A stretch of 48,537 nucleotides of DNA from contig JADHWH010000005.1 in assembly GCA_016783555.1 (NCBI GenBank), positions 1-48,537 on the forward strand, written 5' to 3'. The translations under genes and the position numbers were made by a program. The notes beneath the pieces are model-generated. The model saw nothing but the letters and a program-made list of their open reading frames with translations, searched no databases and was not told the DNA's origin. Origin of the DNA: Candidatus Omnitrophota bacterium. Lineage in GTDB: Bacteria > Omnitrophota > Gorgyraeia > JABMRJ01. Shown here one piece after another: positions 23,043 to 32,030 of this stretch. Positions within the stretch are counted from its first letter, which is position 1; each line of letters starts with the position of its first letter.

Positions 23043-24596
23043 ATGAAAAATAAAATAGTGACAAATATTCTCATCTTTATTCTACTTTTTATAGTCATCT
23101 TTGCCATATATGGCAAGTTGTTAAAGGCCCCTCTTTTGTACGATGATGATCAGTTGATAATACAAAATCCTCTTGTAAAGAGCTTAAATAATATTCCCCT
23201 GTTTTTTAAAACGGACCTATTCGCGCACAGAGCGGGCGAGAGAAAAAGTAACTCCTATCGCCCTATGCAATCGCTCCTAAACGCCTGGGACTATCTCTGC
23301 TGGGGTAAATATCCGGTGGGCTACCACCTTACCAATATACTTCTGCATTTAATCAACGTCTTCATCGTCTTTTTGTTTGTAAGGCGAATTTCAGAGGACA
23401 GCCTCGCCTCATTTTTGACGGCGTTCATCTATGCGGTGCACCCGGTAAATACGCAGTCGGTATCTTACGTGGCGGGAAGGGCGGATATATTAATGACGGC
23501 CTTTATGGTGTTGAGTCTTATCTCTTACATAAAATATAAGAAAGATAATAACATTATCCTTCTTGCCCTGTCGCTCTTTCTCTTCTTTCTCTCTCTACTA
23601 TCAAGAGAGGCCGGCCTGGTCGTTCTCCCCATTCTGATTATATGCTATCTTTTCTATTTTAAGCCCTCCAGGGTCTTTCCGACAAAAGATATCGCTTCAT
23701 ACATAGGCGTAGGGCTAATATATCTTCTTATGAGAAGCTACGCATTACCGGGAGAGACCGCCCGGGTGGGACTGGAACACATACCGCTCCATCAAAGGCT
23801 CGCGGTATCTATTAAGTGCCTCTTTATATCTTTAAGGATATTATTCTTTCCGCATGACATCCATTTCAGCAGAAGCGTAAAGATAGACGCGTCTATCTTA
23901 AGCCCCCTGCCTCTATTTTCGCTTATAGCCTTAGTCTGCGCAGTCTTAATCATCAGAAGATTGTATAAAAAGGGGCTAGCCGAAGGGCATAAAAAAGAGC
24001 TGCTTTTTTCTTTCGGACTGCTCTGGTACTTTGTCTCGATGGTCCCTTACCTTAATATCGTCCCGCTCCAGTGCTTCGTATCAGACAACTGGTTATATCA
24101 GTCGTCTATAGGAATATTCTTCTGCCTCTCCTTATCGGCAGCTGCTGTCTTTAGAAGATTTAAAATGAAGAGGCAGCGCTGGGGAAGCATATTAATACTC
24201 CTTGCCTATATATGGCTGATCGTTACGTATAGCGGCATCACCTATAAGCGCAACGATGATTATTCCGATCCGATAAAGCTGTACAGGAAAAATTTAAGCT
24301 ATGAGTCCAACGTTAAATTTTATTATATGCTGGGCACGGAGTACGGCACAAAAGAAGAGTATCGGCTCGCCATAGATGCATTCGAAAAGGCCATAGAAAC
24401 GCACAAGACAAAACCGAATCTATTCGTATTTAACGCGCGCTATAATCTGGGGGTCACATATTACAAATTGGGCCAGAGAGAGAAGGCGTTAGAGCAACTC
24501 AGGTATCTGCTGGATTTAAAAGATGTTCCGGAAGATGTAAAGATAAAATGGAGAAAGAAAGCGACGGAAACGATACAAGAGTTAACGGGAAAATAG
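23043..24596 (+). CDS. TMTC-like membrane glycosyltransferase with C-terminal TPRs
   Basis: A 517-residue GT-C enzyme with about eleven membrane segments. The first periplasmic loop has the acidic motif YDDDQLIIQNPLV near residues 33-45, followed by SYRPMQSLLN and GYHLTNILLHLIN, then the TMTC-type signature AVHPVNTQSVSYVAGRADIL at about 135-154 and LLSREAGLVVLP. The C-terminal 100 residues carry two TPR-like units (KFYYMLGTEYGTKEEYRLAI; ARYNLGVTYYKLGQREKAL). Eukaryotic TMTC proteins O-mannosylate secreted proteins using a dolichyl-phosphate mannose donor; bacterial homologues are presumed to glycosylate exported proteins. Unlike its relatives at 28-31.6 kb it has no N-terminal helix-turn-helix-like domain. 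Its TAG stop lies in a terminator palindrome split by an IS4-family element. Confidence 0.85.
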   Translation: MKNKIVTNILIFILLFIVIFAIYGKLLKAPLLYDDDQLIIQNPLVKSLNNIPLFFKTDLFAHRAGERKSNSYRPMQSLLNAWDYLCWGKYPVGYHLTNILLHLINVFIVFLFVRRISEDSLASFLTAFIYAVHPVNTQSVSYVAGRADILMTAFMVLSLISYIKYKKDNNIILLALSLFLFFLSLLSREAGLVVLPILIICYLFYFKPSRVFPTKDIASYIGVGLIYLLMRSYALPGETARVGLEHIPLHQRLAVSIKCLFISLRILFFPHDIHFSRSVKIDASILSPLPLFSLIALVCAVLIIRRLYKKGLAEGHKKELLFSFGLLWYFVSMVPYLNIVPLQCFVSDNWLYQSSIGIFFCLSLSAAAVFRRFKMKRQRWGSILILLAYIWLIVTYSGITYKRNDDYSDPIKLYRKNLSYESNVKFYYMLGTEYGTKEEYRLAIDAFEKAIETHKTKPNLFVFNARYNLGVTYYKLGQREKALEQLRYLLDLKDVPEDVKIKWRKKATETIQELTGK

Positions 24597-25946
24597 GGAG
24601 AGGTCCCAGTAGTGTCCCAACGTTGAACTGCTAATATCGCCTAACTAGCTCTTTCTCAATAGGTTAGTGCAATAAATTTTGTAACCGATTTGAAGTGGCT
24701 TAAGCCGTTTCGGTTCTGGTATAATCAAGGTCATTCTAAAAAGGAGTGGCCAATGAATACCGGTAAAATTGTTTTTTCTCAAGTCATGGAGCATATGCCT
24801 CTCTGGGAATTCCGTAAATGCGTTAAACGCTACCGAGGCAACTACAAGGTAAAAAGTTTTAAATGCCTGGACCAATTCTTGTGTATGGCGTTTGCTCAGT
24901 TGACATACCGTGAAAGCCTGCGCGATATCGAAGCGTGTCTGCGTTCAATGCAGAGTAAGTTGTACCACATGGGTATACGTTCGCGGATATCACGGAACAA
25001 CTTATCTAATGCCAATAACACGCGGAATTGGCGTATCTATGCCGACTTCGCTCAAGTCTTAATCCATAACGCCAGAAGGCTGTATGCCGATGAGTATCTC
25101 GGTATCGATCTTGATAATACCATATATGCCCTGGATTCGACAACTATTGAGTTATGCCTATCCTTGTTCCCATGGGCAGGGTATTCCCAGACGCAGGCGG
25201 GCATGAAACTGCATACCTTGCTGGATTTACGCGGCAATATCCCTTCCGTCGTCGAGATTACGGACGTAAAAGTTCATGATGTCCGCATCCTTGACCTGTT
25301 AATTCCGGAACCAGGCTCTTTTTATATTATGGACCGCGGCTATCTGGATTTTGAGCGCCTTTATACGTTGCACCAATCTTCGGCGTTCTTTGTTGTACGA
25401 TCTAAGACTAATATCAAGTCCCGCAGATTATATTCCCATGGGGTAGATAAATCCACGGGCCTAAGGAGTGACCAGACAGTTGTTTTGACGGGTGTCTTTA
25501 CCCCCGACTATTATCCTGATAAGCTGCGCAAAGTCGTGTATTATGACAAAGAGCACAGTGAACGGCTTATATTCTTCACTAATAATTTTAAGCTCTCTGC
25601 AGAGACAATCGCTCAGCTTTATAAGCAACGCTGGAAGATCGAGCTGTTCTTCAAATGGATTAAGCAACACTTGAGAATCAAGAAGTTTTTTGGTACGTCT
25701 TTCAATGCTGTTAAAACCCAGATCTGGATTGCCGTCTCTGTTTATGTGCTTGTCGCTCTCATTAAAAAACGACTCGATGTCCAGGTGAATCTTAATACAA
25801 TTCTACAGATTTTGAGCGTTACGGCTTTTGAAAAAATACCTCTTTCTCGTCTATTGAATGATACAGATTGTGCCATGCAAACTGATGAAAATCATAAGCA
25901 ATTATTGTTATTCAAGTTATGATGGGACACTACTGGGAGAGGTCCC
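24596..25946. mobile_element. IS4-family insertion sequence with target duplications
   Basis: The body is 24608-25934 (1327 bp) with perfect 12-bp terminal inverted repeats AGTAGTGTCCCA (24608-24619) and TGGGACACTACT (25923-25934). GGGAGAGGTCCC stands on both sides (24596-24607 and 25935-25946) as a 12-bp direct repeat, in the 10-13 bp range common for IS4-group elements. Because the target is itself palindromic, the ends can also be read as 15-bp repeats (24605-25937) with a 6-bp AGAGGT duplication. Intact transposase gene inside, so recent insertion and possible activity. Confidence 0.9.
24753..25922 (+). CDS. IS4-family DDE transposase
   Basis: A 389-residue transposase: an N-terminal DUF4372-like region (MNTGKIVFSQVMEHMPLWEF), then the RNase H-like catalytic core with the first aspartate in YALDSTTIELC, the second in YIMDRGYLDFERL, and the glutamate in the diagnostic Y-x2-R-x3-E-x6-K motif, seen as YKQRWKIELFFKWIK near 296-310. 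ATG 24753 is chosen over an in-frame upstream start at 24690 because AAGGAG lies six bases before it. The frame is intact. Codon use differs somewhat from the neighbouring genes. Confidence 0.95.
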   Translation: MNTGKIVFSQVMEHMPLWEFRKCVKRYRGNYKVKSFKCLDQFLCMAFAQLTYRESLRDIEACLRSMQSKLYHMGIRSRISRNNLSNANNTRNWRIYADFAQVLIHNARRLYADEYLGIDLDNTIYALDSTTIELCLSLFPWAGYSQTQAGMKLHTLLDLRGNIPSVVEITDVKVHDVRILDLLIPEPGSFYIMDRGYLDFERLYTLHQSSAFFVVRSKTNIKSRRLYSHGVDKSTGLRSDQTVVLTGVFTPDYYPDKLRKVVYYDKEHSERLIFFTNNFKLSAETIAQLYKQRWKIELFFKWIKQHLRIKKFFGTSFNAVKTQIWIAVSVYVLVALIKKRLDVQVNLNTILQILSVTAFEKIPLSRLLNDTDCAMQTDENHKQLLLFKL

Positions 25947-27577
25947 TATTTAATCTCCTCCGTCACATCTATAAATCTGTAAGGGCGCTTGGCTGTGGAA
26001 AAGAAGTTTCTATCCTCCAAAAGCTTATAACTGGCGCCGAAATAATGATTGAGGATTATCCTGAATGTATTCACAGGGGTAATCTCGTCATACAGATATA
26101 GATGGCCCTCATCCGGCAGATAATAGGCATTGAGTATAGACATGCTCTCCTTAAAATTGGTCTTGGCCGGATCCTCCCAGCTTAACATCGAACGGGGGCC
26201 GTGGTCTGCCTGAAGTATTATTATAGGCGGCCTCTTTGATCTGGACAATATCTCATCTATTGTTCTCTTTACTTTGGTATTTATAAATATAAGCTGATCC
26301 CTGTATGCCCTTACGTACTCTTCTTTAGTAAAGCCGCCGTCTCTTATCAGCCAATTGCCGTCTGAGTAGTCGAATCTGGCATGCAGCTTGATCTTCTCTC
26401 CCTCCCGTCCGAATACAAAAGGCGGATGCGGCGCTTCGATATGCGCAAAGACAAAGACCGGAGGGGTCAGCCTGCAGGTATCTGCGAGATGATCCAGTAT
26501 ATACAAAAGCTTATTGCGGTGCACATCAAACTGATTCTTTGCCTTCAGCATATAAAGCACCGCAGGTATGGGGGTAGTGTTTATTAACTCACTCTGAAAT
26601 TCATCGGGGATCCACCCCGGCGTAATATACATATCGGCCTTCCATATTACCGTATCAATCTGGCCGGTAAAGAAGGCCGCTATGTCATAACCGTGGTCTT
26701 TTAAAAAAGAAAAAAGGAGGCTGTTGTTAATAGCGTATCTCAATGGCCTGTGGTCGTAACTATCTATCCCGACATCCTCTGCCAGTTCATCGAGATAGCC
26801 AAGGTTAAAAGACGACGCCAGGGTCAGGGCGGTCTGGCAATAATTTGCGGCGGATCTGCCGGTCACATAAAAACCCTTTTTTGTCAGATAATCGATAAAC
26901 TCCGCATTATCATGATCATACATATCTTTAAGCACATCCGCTCTTGCGTACCCATCCAGGATGATAAAATATATATTCGGATAGATGCCTTCTCGGCCCT
27001 CGAAGACATTTACCTCACCCTCTTTCCGGCCAGCCCCTTCAGGAATACCCTTCGCGTTAGCCGCAAATGAGCCGATGTTGACTAAAGAAGTTATAATTAA
27101 AAGAGAACCCACGACATTTAAAAATCGCGTGGTCTTGCTCAAATTCCGGCGCGTCTTCACAGAAAGGTAGATAGCTATAAAAAAGAGCGTGCCCCATAAA
27201 GGAAAGAGGATTCCGTTTATTCCGATAGAGAACCTTCCTATAACAAAATGGGAAACGGCCAGCTCTATCATTTTAGAGATGTGGCCGTATGAGAAGAAGA
27301 ATAATAGAGAGAGTGAAACCAGCAAGCCCGCCTTCTCTCTATCCATAAACAAAAAGTATAATAAAAAGAAAGCAAAAGATGAAAAAAATATAATAACGGC
27401 CATGGGCGCAAAGACCGCCCCTGGCGGGATCTTTCCTATATTATAAGAAAACAAAAACAGGGTAGGAAATAACGCAAATAAAAATGGATGGATAATAAAA
27501 GGGCTCTTTTTTTTATCCCTCGACAATCGGCTTCTCCTCTTTAGCAAACCACGATTTTGGATCTTTGAGATACTCAT
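25946..27577 (-). CDS. membrane-bound sulfatase/alkaline-phosphatase-superfamily protein
   Basis: Up to 543 residues. Five membrane segments in the first 180 residues are followed by an extracytoplasmic sulfatase-like domain: NIYFIILDGYARADVLKDMY (metal-binding D), YCQTALTLASSFN with a threonine in the nucleophile position, FVFAHIEAPHPPFVFG, and IIILQADHGPRS (metal-binding DHG). The layout resembles phosphoethanolamine or phosphoglycerol transferases of the EptA/LtaS type and related candidate-phylum proteins; a phospho- rather than sulfo-transfer role is more likely because the nucleophile is Thr, not Cys. ATG 27577 overlaps the upstream gene by 65 bases; TTG 27526, preceded by AGAGGAGAAG, would shorten the overlap to 14 bases and is a good alternative start. 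The TAG stop lies in the terminator palindrome. Confidence 0.83.
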   Translation of the reverse strand: MSISKIQNRGLLKRRSRLSRDKKKSPFIIHPFLFALFPTLFLFSYNIGKIPPGAVFAPMAVIIFFSSFAFFLLYFLFMDREKAGLLVSLSLLFFFSYGHISKMIELAVSHFVIGRFSIGINGILFPLWGTLFFIAIYLSVKTRRNLSKTTRFLNVVGSLLIITSLVNIGSFAANAKGIPEGAGRKEGEVNVFEGREGIYPNIYFIILDGYARADVLKDMYDHDNAEFIDYLTKKGFYVTGRSAANYCQTALTLASSFNLGYLDELAEDVGIDSYDHRPLRYAINNSLLFSFLKDHGYDIAAFFTGQIDTVIWKADMYITPGWIPDEFQSELINTTPIPAVLYMLKAKNQFDVHRNKLLYILDHLADTCRLTPPVFVFAHIEAPHPPFVFGREGEKIKLHARFDYSDGNWLIRDGGFTKEEYVRAYRDQLIFINTKVKRTIDEILSRSKRPPIIILQADHGPRSMLSWEDPAKTNFKESMSILNAYYLPDEGHLYLYDEITPVNTFRIILNHYFGASYKLLEDRNFFSTAKRPYRFIDVTEEIK

Positions 27578-28043
27578 ACGTACTGGATATCAGATCAAAG
27601 TGGGCCTCTTCCTCTGAAAGCAGAAATTTATAAAGCTCCTTGGCGTTAGGGTCTTTTGTCCCTTCCTCTATCTTCTTATAAAAATCATATCCGTCGTTTT
27701 CCATGCCCATCGCTATCTCGTATGCCTTAAGCTCATCCGCGGACGGCTTTACCCTTTTAAGAAGCTCATGCTTACTTTTTCCGAAGATAAGCCTATCGTT
27801 TATCTTCTTATGCCGCGGCATCGCGACGCATAGCTCGGGTGTTTCGTCTTTCTTTGCCATGACTTCGCAGAATTTTTTTATAGCCGCTATATGGCGGGTC
27901 TCGTCATCCGCCAATGCCTCAAATACCCTTTTTCCAAATTCATTTTTCGATCTCCCGGCGGCCTTTATGTAAAACGCCCGCCCCTCTTCTTCCATCTTAA
28001 TCGAAGTATCAAAAGCGCTGATAAGCTCATCTTTCTTAACCAT
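27513..28043 (-). CDS. ferritin-like diiron protein (rubrerythrin family)
   Basis: A 176-residue four-helix-bundle protein. Diiron ligands are visible as two E...ExxH pairs: SIKMEEEGRAFY with ADDETRHIAAI, and GMENDGYDFY with SEEEAHFDLI. There is no C-terminal rubredoxin domain, so it is a rubrerythrin-like/ferritin-like protein rather than a complete rubrerythrin. These proteins protect against peroxide or store iron, typical of anaerobes. A textbook AAAGGAGGT precedes ATG 28043. It lies 31 bases after the TMTC-like gene and overlaps the sulfatase-like gene. Confidence 0.9.
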   Translation of the reverse strand: MVKKDELISAFDTSIKMEEEGRAFYIKAAGRSKNEFGKRVFEALADDETRHIAAIKKFCEVMAKKDETPELCVAMPRHKKINDRLIFGKSKHELLKRVKPSADELKAYEIAMGMENDGYDFYKKIEEGTKDPNAKELYKFLLSEEEAHFDLISSTYEYLKDPKSWFAKEEKPIVEG

Positions 28044-28074
28044 GCATTACCTCCTTTATACCTTCAGGTCAAAG

Positions 28075-29982
28075 TTAGTATCTATCTAAGAGTCTCTTTG
28101 CGTCTTTTTCTTTTGGGTTTATCTTAAGCGCCTCGCGCCAATGTTCTTTTGCCTTCTCCACATCGCCCCTATTTAAGCATATCGAACCAAGCCTCATATG
28201 GCAATTTAAAAAACGCGGATTATACTTAAGGGCGTCTTTGAAATTCTTCTCGGCCTTATCGGCATAGCCCATCTGCTCATAGATCACCCCGAGATTATAA
28301 AGCGCGTCCGGAAAATCCGGTTTTATGCTTAAGGCCTTCTCTATATACTCTTCTGCCTCTTTGTATCTTCCGAGACCCATATGCGCCGTACCCATATTCC
28401 CATAGGCTATCGCGTCATCCGGCCGCAATCTAATAGCCTTCCTATATTCCTCAATGGCCTCTTTTTTATTGCCAAGCTCTAAATACGTATTTCCAAAGTT
28501 TAAATGGAGCCTCGCATTATTCGGCGAATACTTAAGCGTCTCTTTAAAAAACGTCACCTCGTCTTTCCAGCCCTTATTCCTCTCTATTGTCAGATGCATA
28601 TAAAAGACCGAAAGGGAGAGTACTATCAAAATAGATAAGACCTTTCCCGCCTTTCTCTTCGAAAGAAAAACTATCCCCATGCCTATCATGGCAAATATGC
28701 CGATAGCGGAGAGATATATCCAGTGCTCCGCTATGAAACTATTTATGGGGACTATGTTAGAGACAGGTATCAGGCCGACAAAAAACCACATAATCGCAAA
28801 AAAGACCTTCTTTAGACGTCTCTTATAGGCATTGAAAGTCGCCAGGGATATAGCGATTATGGCGATAACCGCCCCCAGGGCTTCCGGCTCAAACAGAGAA
28901 CGGGCGACTTTTATAGTGCGCTCCATATGCAGGCCGAGAGGCAAGATAATCAGGCGCAGATATACTATAATCGCTTTGGACGTAGTAAGCAGTCTCTGAT
29001 AGAGCGGGTATCTAGCCATAACAAACGAGGGGGCGGCGCCCGAAAAATCGAGCATTGTCTTTCTCATAAAGAGATAAACCAAGAATACAAGAATATAAGG
29101 GATATATAGACTGCGGACTCTGTTTTTGATACGCGCGTTATCCAAAAAAGCCGTATGATAAAGTAGAAGCATAAGCGGCAGTATTATCCCTATCTCCTTG
29201 GAGAGTATTGATAATGCATAAAAGAAGATGGAGGGTATGTAAAAATTCCAATTTATCTTAAAATCTTTTTTGAAGCCGTCCAGTGTCTTTAGAAATAGTA
29301 CAAATGAAAAAAGGAAGAAGAGACAATACAATGAGTCTGCCCTGCCCGCAACATATGTAACCGCCTCGGTATTTATAGGATGAATCCCGAAAAGAAGCCC
29401 CGCAATGAACCCTACCATAGGGCTTTCAAAGATCCTCAAAATCAATATATATACAAGGACTGCGCATAGAGCGTGTAATATTAAATTGGTCAAATGGTAT
29501 CCCATGGGGTTGTCGCCCCACAGAAAATAATCAATCGCGTAAGATAGATCCTGAATGGGCCTGTAGAAATTGTTTATGTTGCCGCTTGAAGAGGCCAGGT
29601 ATGAGGTGAACATCTCCTTTATGTGGCTTGAGCTTCTTATATATAAGTTATCCCTGACTAAAAACTCGTCATCCCATATGAAATCATTCTTCAAAGAATT
29701 GGCATAACTCATAGAGGTTGCTATTATTATGATACATATAAGCAATACATGAATCCATCCCTTGGCGCCTGCGGCCTTCGCGGGAGCTTCTTCCCCCTGA
29801 GGCAACCCTGGGCCCCTAAACCGCCTTATCTCTTCTTTTGTCCTCTCGAGGCCCATGGACTTCAAGGCCTTTCTAACGGCCTTCTTCTTAATGCCGAGAG
29901 TTTCCGCCAATTCCTTATCGGACTTTGTGCGGAAGTTCTCTTCTATATATTTTCTCTGGGAATCGCTCATCCTGTCGCTCAT
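28075..29982 (-). CDS. TMTC-like membrane glycosyltransferase with N-terminal HTH-like domain and C-terminal TPRs
   Basis: A 635-residue protein in three parts. Residues 5-45 form a helix-turn-helix-like domain (DSQRKYIEENF, ELAETLGIKKKAVRKALKS). After a proline/alanine-rich linker come about eleven membrane segments with the TMTC hallmarks: FIWDDEFLVRDN in the first loop, FYRPIQDLSYAID, GYHLTNLILHALC, and GIHPINTEAVTYVAGRADSL. The C-terminus (about 485-635) has four TPR units (ARLHLNFGNTYLELGNKKEA; AIAYGNMGTAHMGLGRYKEA; ALYNLGVIYEQMGYADKAEK; CHMRLGSICLNRGDVEKAKE). It probably transfers a sugar from a polyprenyl-phosphate donor to exported proteins. ATG 29982 is used; ATG 29970 is an alternative. 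It follows a paralogue by nine bases. Confidence 0.87.
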   Translation of the reverse strand: MSDRMSDSQRKYIEENFRTKSDKELAETLGIKKKAVRKALKSMGLERTKEEIRRFRGPGLPQGEEAPAKAAGAKGWIHVLLICIIIIATSMSYANSLKNDFIWDDEFLVRDNLYIRSSSHIKEMFTSYLASSSGNINNFYRPIQDLSYAIDYFLWGDNPMGYHLTNLILHALCAVLVYILILRIFESPMVGFIAGLLFGIHPINTEAVTYVAGRADSLYCLFFLFSFVLFLKTLDGFKKDFKINWNFYIPSIFFYALSILSKEIGIILPLMLLLYHTAFLDNARIKNRVRSLYIPYILVFLVYLFMRKTMLDFSGAAPSFVMARYPLYQRLLTTSKAIIVYLRLIILPLGLHMERTIKVARSLFEPEALGAVIAIIAISLATFNAYKRRLKKVFFAIMWFFVGLIPVSNIVPINSFIAEHWIYLSAIGIFAMIGMGIVFLSKRKAGKVLSILIVLSLSVFYMHLTIERNKGWKDEVTFFKETLKYSPNNARLHLNFGNTYLELGNKKEAIEEYRKAIRLRPDDAIAYGNMGTAHMGLGRYKEAEEYIEKALSIKPDFPDALYNLGVIYEQMGYADKAEKNFKDALKYNPRFLNCHMRLGSICLNRGDVEKAKEHWREALKINPKEKDAKRLLDRY

Positions 29983-29991
29983 ATATTAACT

Positions 29992-31605
29992 CTATTTTTT
30001 ATACCGGGCAAGCTCGCCTCTTATATCCTCCTGGTTGGGGTTTATGCTCAAGGAGATCTCCCAGTGGCGTATCGCATTGCTGATATCGCCCTTCTTGGCA
30101 TAGACTACCGCGATATTATTATGGTACCAGGTCTGGCGCGGGGCGGCCCTCAACGCCTCCTCATACACCTCAATCGCCTTATCGTATTCGCCCTTTATGT
30201 CATAATAGACGCCAAAATTGCTCAATACCTTGGGAGATCTGGAGTACTTAAGCGTATTTAAATATATGGACGGTTCGTCCTTCCAGTCGTTGTTTCGTAT
30301 CATCGTAAGCGAAGAAAGATATGCTACGACGGCGATACAGGAGATATATGCGGGTATCCTTGTCTTTCTATTCTCCATAAGGCGCTTCAGCATAAATGCA
30401 AAGAGCGCGTAAATACCTACCGATGCGCCGAAAATCCAGTGCTCGGCATATAAGGCATTAAGCCCTATGATATTTAAATGCGGCAGGAGTAATATAAAAA
30501 ACCATAAAAGCCAGAAGAATAGGTCGGGCTTGGTTTTTTTCAGCTTTAACGACAAGGCCGCAAGAAAAGCGATGATTACACACCCCAGGAATACCTCTAA
30601 ATCCGGGGCATGGGAAAGCGGCATAGCCCGCGTCATGTGCAGATTAAACGGAAAGAGCATCAGGGTAAAATACTTAAAGATTATCTTTGCGTCCGTGAAT
30701 ATAACTGCGTTTATGCCGAAAAAGCTTATGGATCCCCTGTCAAGATCTATCACCTTCAGCCTCAAAAACGCGTATGAGCCGAGAATCGCGATAAAAGGAA
30801 TAAGCGCGGTCCAGTTGACTCTCTTTTCTTTTGAGAGGAACCTCCCATAGGCTATTAAAAGAATCGGAAAGACAATAGCGGTCTCGCGGGATGAAAGCGC
30901 GGCCGCATATAGAATAAGAGATGTGATATAAAAAAGCGCTTTTTTAATACTTTCCGAATTAATGTATTTCACAAAGCATATAAACGAAAGGAGTAAAAAT
31001 AAAAAGTATAACGGGTCGCTCCTTCCGGATACATAAGCGATGGCCTCTGTATTTATAGGGTGTATACCGAATATTACGGATGTTATAAGCGCCAGCGCGC
31101 CGGATGATGAGATAATCCTTATTAGAAAGAAAAGCGATGCCGCGCACGCGGCCTGAAGCAGCACATTTGTAAAATGAAAACCTTTCGGATTCGTGCCCCA
31201 TAACCAGTAGTCCACCATGTAGGATATCTCCTGCATCGGCCTGTAGATATTGCCGTTATATCCGGCTTTTTCGGCGAACTCATTCTTAAAGACATAGGGA
31301 ATGTGTTTAAAACTTTTTACGGCCTCGTTTCGCAGAACGATCGTCTGGTCATCCCATACAAAATCGCCTTTTATGGAATTAAAATATACTAAAAAGACAA
31401 GCAGTATAGGTATAATGACCAATATCTTCTTATTCCAAAAAGAAGGGGTTTCTTCGGATGCGGCGGCTTTAGTTTTTATACCCTTACTTTCTAAGAACTC
31501 GTTTATGACCTTTTGGTCTAGACTTAAGTTCTTGGCTATATCGCTTACAGAGAGGTGTTTTATGTTCTCTAATATATATCTTCTGTCTTTCTTATCAAGT
31601 TTCAT
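29992..31605 (-). CDS. TMTC-like membrane glycosyltransferase with N-terminal HTH-like domain
   Basis: A 537-residue paralogue of the next gene. Residues 3-45 are the HTH-like domain (KDRRYILENIKHLSVSDIAK, NLSLDQKVINEFLESKGI). The first loop has FVWDDQTIVLRNEAV, then IYRPMQEISYMVDY, GFHFTNVLLQAACA and GIHPINTEAIAYVSGRSDPL, which define the TMTC-like family. Two TPR units close the protein (PKVLSNFGVYYDIKGEYDKA; TWYHNNIAVVYAKKGDISNA). A bound polyprenyl-phosphate sugar made by the GT2 enzyme at 32031 would be the natural donor. Its ATG overlaps the end of the small membrane protein gene by four bases, indicating coupling. Confidence 0.87.
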   Translation of the reverse strand: MKLDKKDRRYILENIKHLSVSDIAKNLSLDQKVINEFLESKGIKTKAAASEETPSFWNKKILVIIPILLVFLVYFNSIKGDFVWDDQTIVLRNEAVKSFKHIPYVFKNEFAEKAGYNGNIYRPMQEISYMVDYWLWGTNPKGFHFTNVLLQAACAASLFFLIRIISSSGALALITSVIFGIHPINTEAIAYVSGRSDPLYFLFLLLSFICFVKYINSESIKKALFYITSLILYAAALSSRETAIVFPILLIAYGRFLSKEKRVNWTALIPFIAILGSYAFLRLKVIDLDRGSISFFGINAVIFTDAKIIFKYFTLMLFPFNLHMTRAMPLSHAPDLEVFLGCVIIAFLAALSLKLKKTKPDLFFWLLWFFILLLPHLNIIGLNALYAEHWIFGASVGIYALFAFMLKRLMENRKTRIPAYISCIAVVAYLSSLTMIRNNDWKDEPSIYLNTLKYSRSPKVLSNFGVYYDIKGEYDKAIEVYEEALRAAPRQTWYHNNIAVVYAKKGDISNAIRHWEISLSINPNQEDIRGELARYKK

Positions 31606-32024
31606 CTTTGAGTCTTAAATCTAGAGGCAACATTTGGTTGTGTAAAAAAGATTACAAGAAAGATATGATACAAAAAGGAGATCAGGTCTTTAATATAAGG
31701 AGGCGGGGTAGTTATTATCTCGCCTGAAAACTCCATTATCCCTAAATATAGCAAGCCCTTAAGGATTATAACATATCCTGAAAAAAAGATAAGCAATACC
31801 CTCGCCCAGTTCTTAAGGTTTAAGATGCCGTATCCTATAGAAGCCGATATAACAGCTGATATGGTTACAAAGACAAGCACTTCTAAGGGTTTCTCGACAA
31901 TGGAAAAGAAATTAAAGAGGGTAACGAAGAGAAGCGTCGATAGGCCTATTATCAATTCAATAAAGCCGGCCAGCTCGATACACGCGTTCCGTATCTTGAG
32001 TATAAGATTGGTATATTCTTCCAT
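31602..32024 (-). CDS. small four-span membrane protein (DUF2127-like)
   Basis: A 140-residue protein with four hydrophobic segments: about 16-38 (LAGFIELIIGLSTLLFVTL), 46-70 (EVLVFVTISAVISASIGYGI), 75-95 (ARVLLIFFSGYVIILKGLLY) and 110-130. The middle ILNLKNWARVLLIFFSGY pattern occurs in small membrane proteins related to DUF2127. I do not know its function. Its position between the GT2 gene (six bases upstream) and the TMTC-like gene (four-base overlap) suggests a role in lipid-linked sugar handling. Confidence 0.7.
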   Translation of the reverse strand: MEEYTNLILKIRNACIELAGFIELIIGLSTLLFVTLFNFFSIVEKPLEVLVFVTISAVISASIGYGILNLKNWARVLLIFFSGYVIILKGLLYLGIMEFSGEIITTPPPYIKDLISFLYHIFLVIFFTQPNVASRFKTQR

Positions 32025-32030
32025 TTTAAA

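Noticed and set aside
28075-29982. A DNA-binding transcription regulator at the N-terminus acting on nearby genes
   Set aside because: The domain is attached to a polytopic membrane protein and its DNA-binding ability cannot be shown from sequence; it is kept as a finding about domain fusion only, not as a regulator call.
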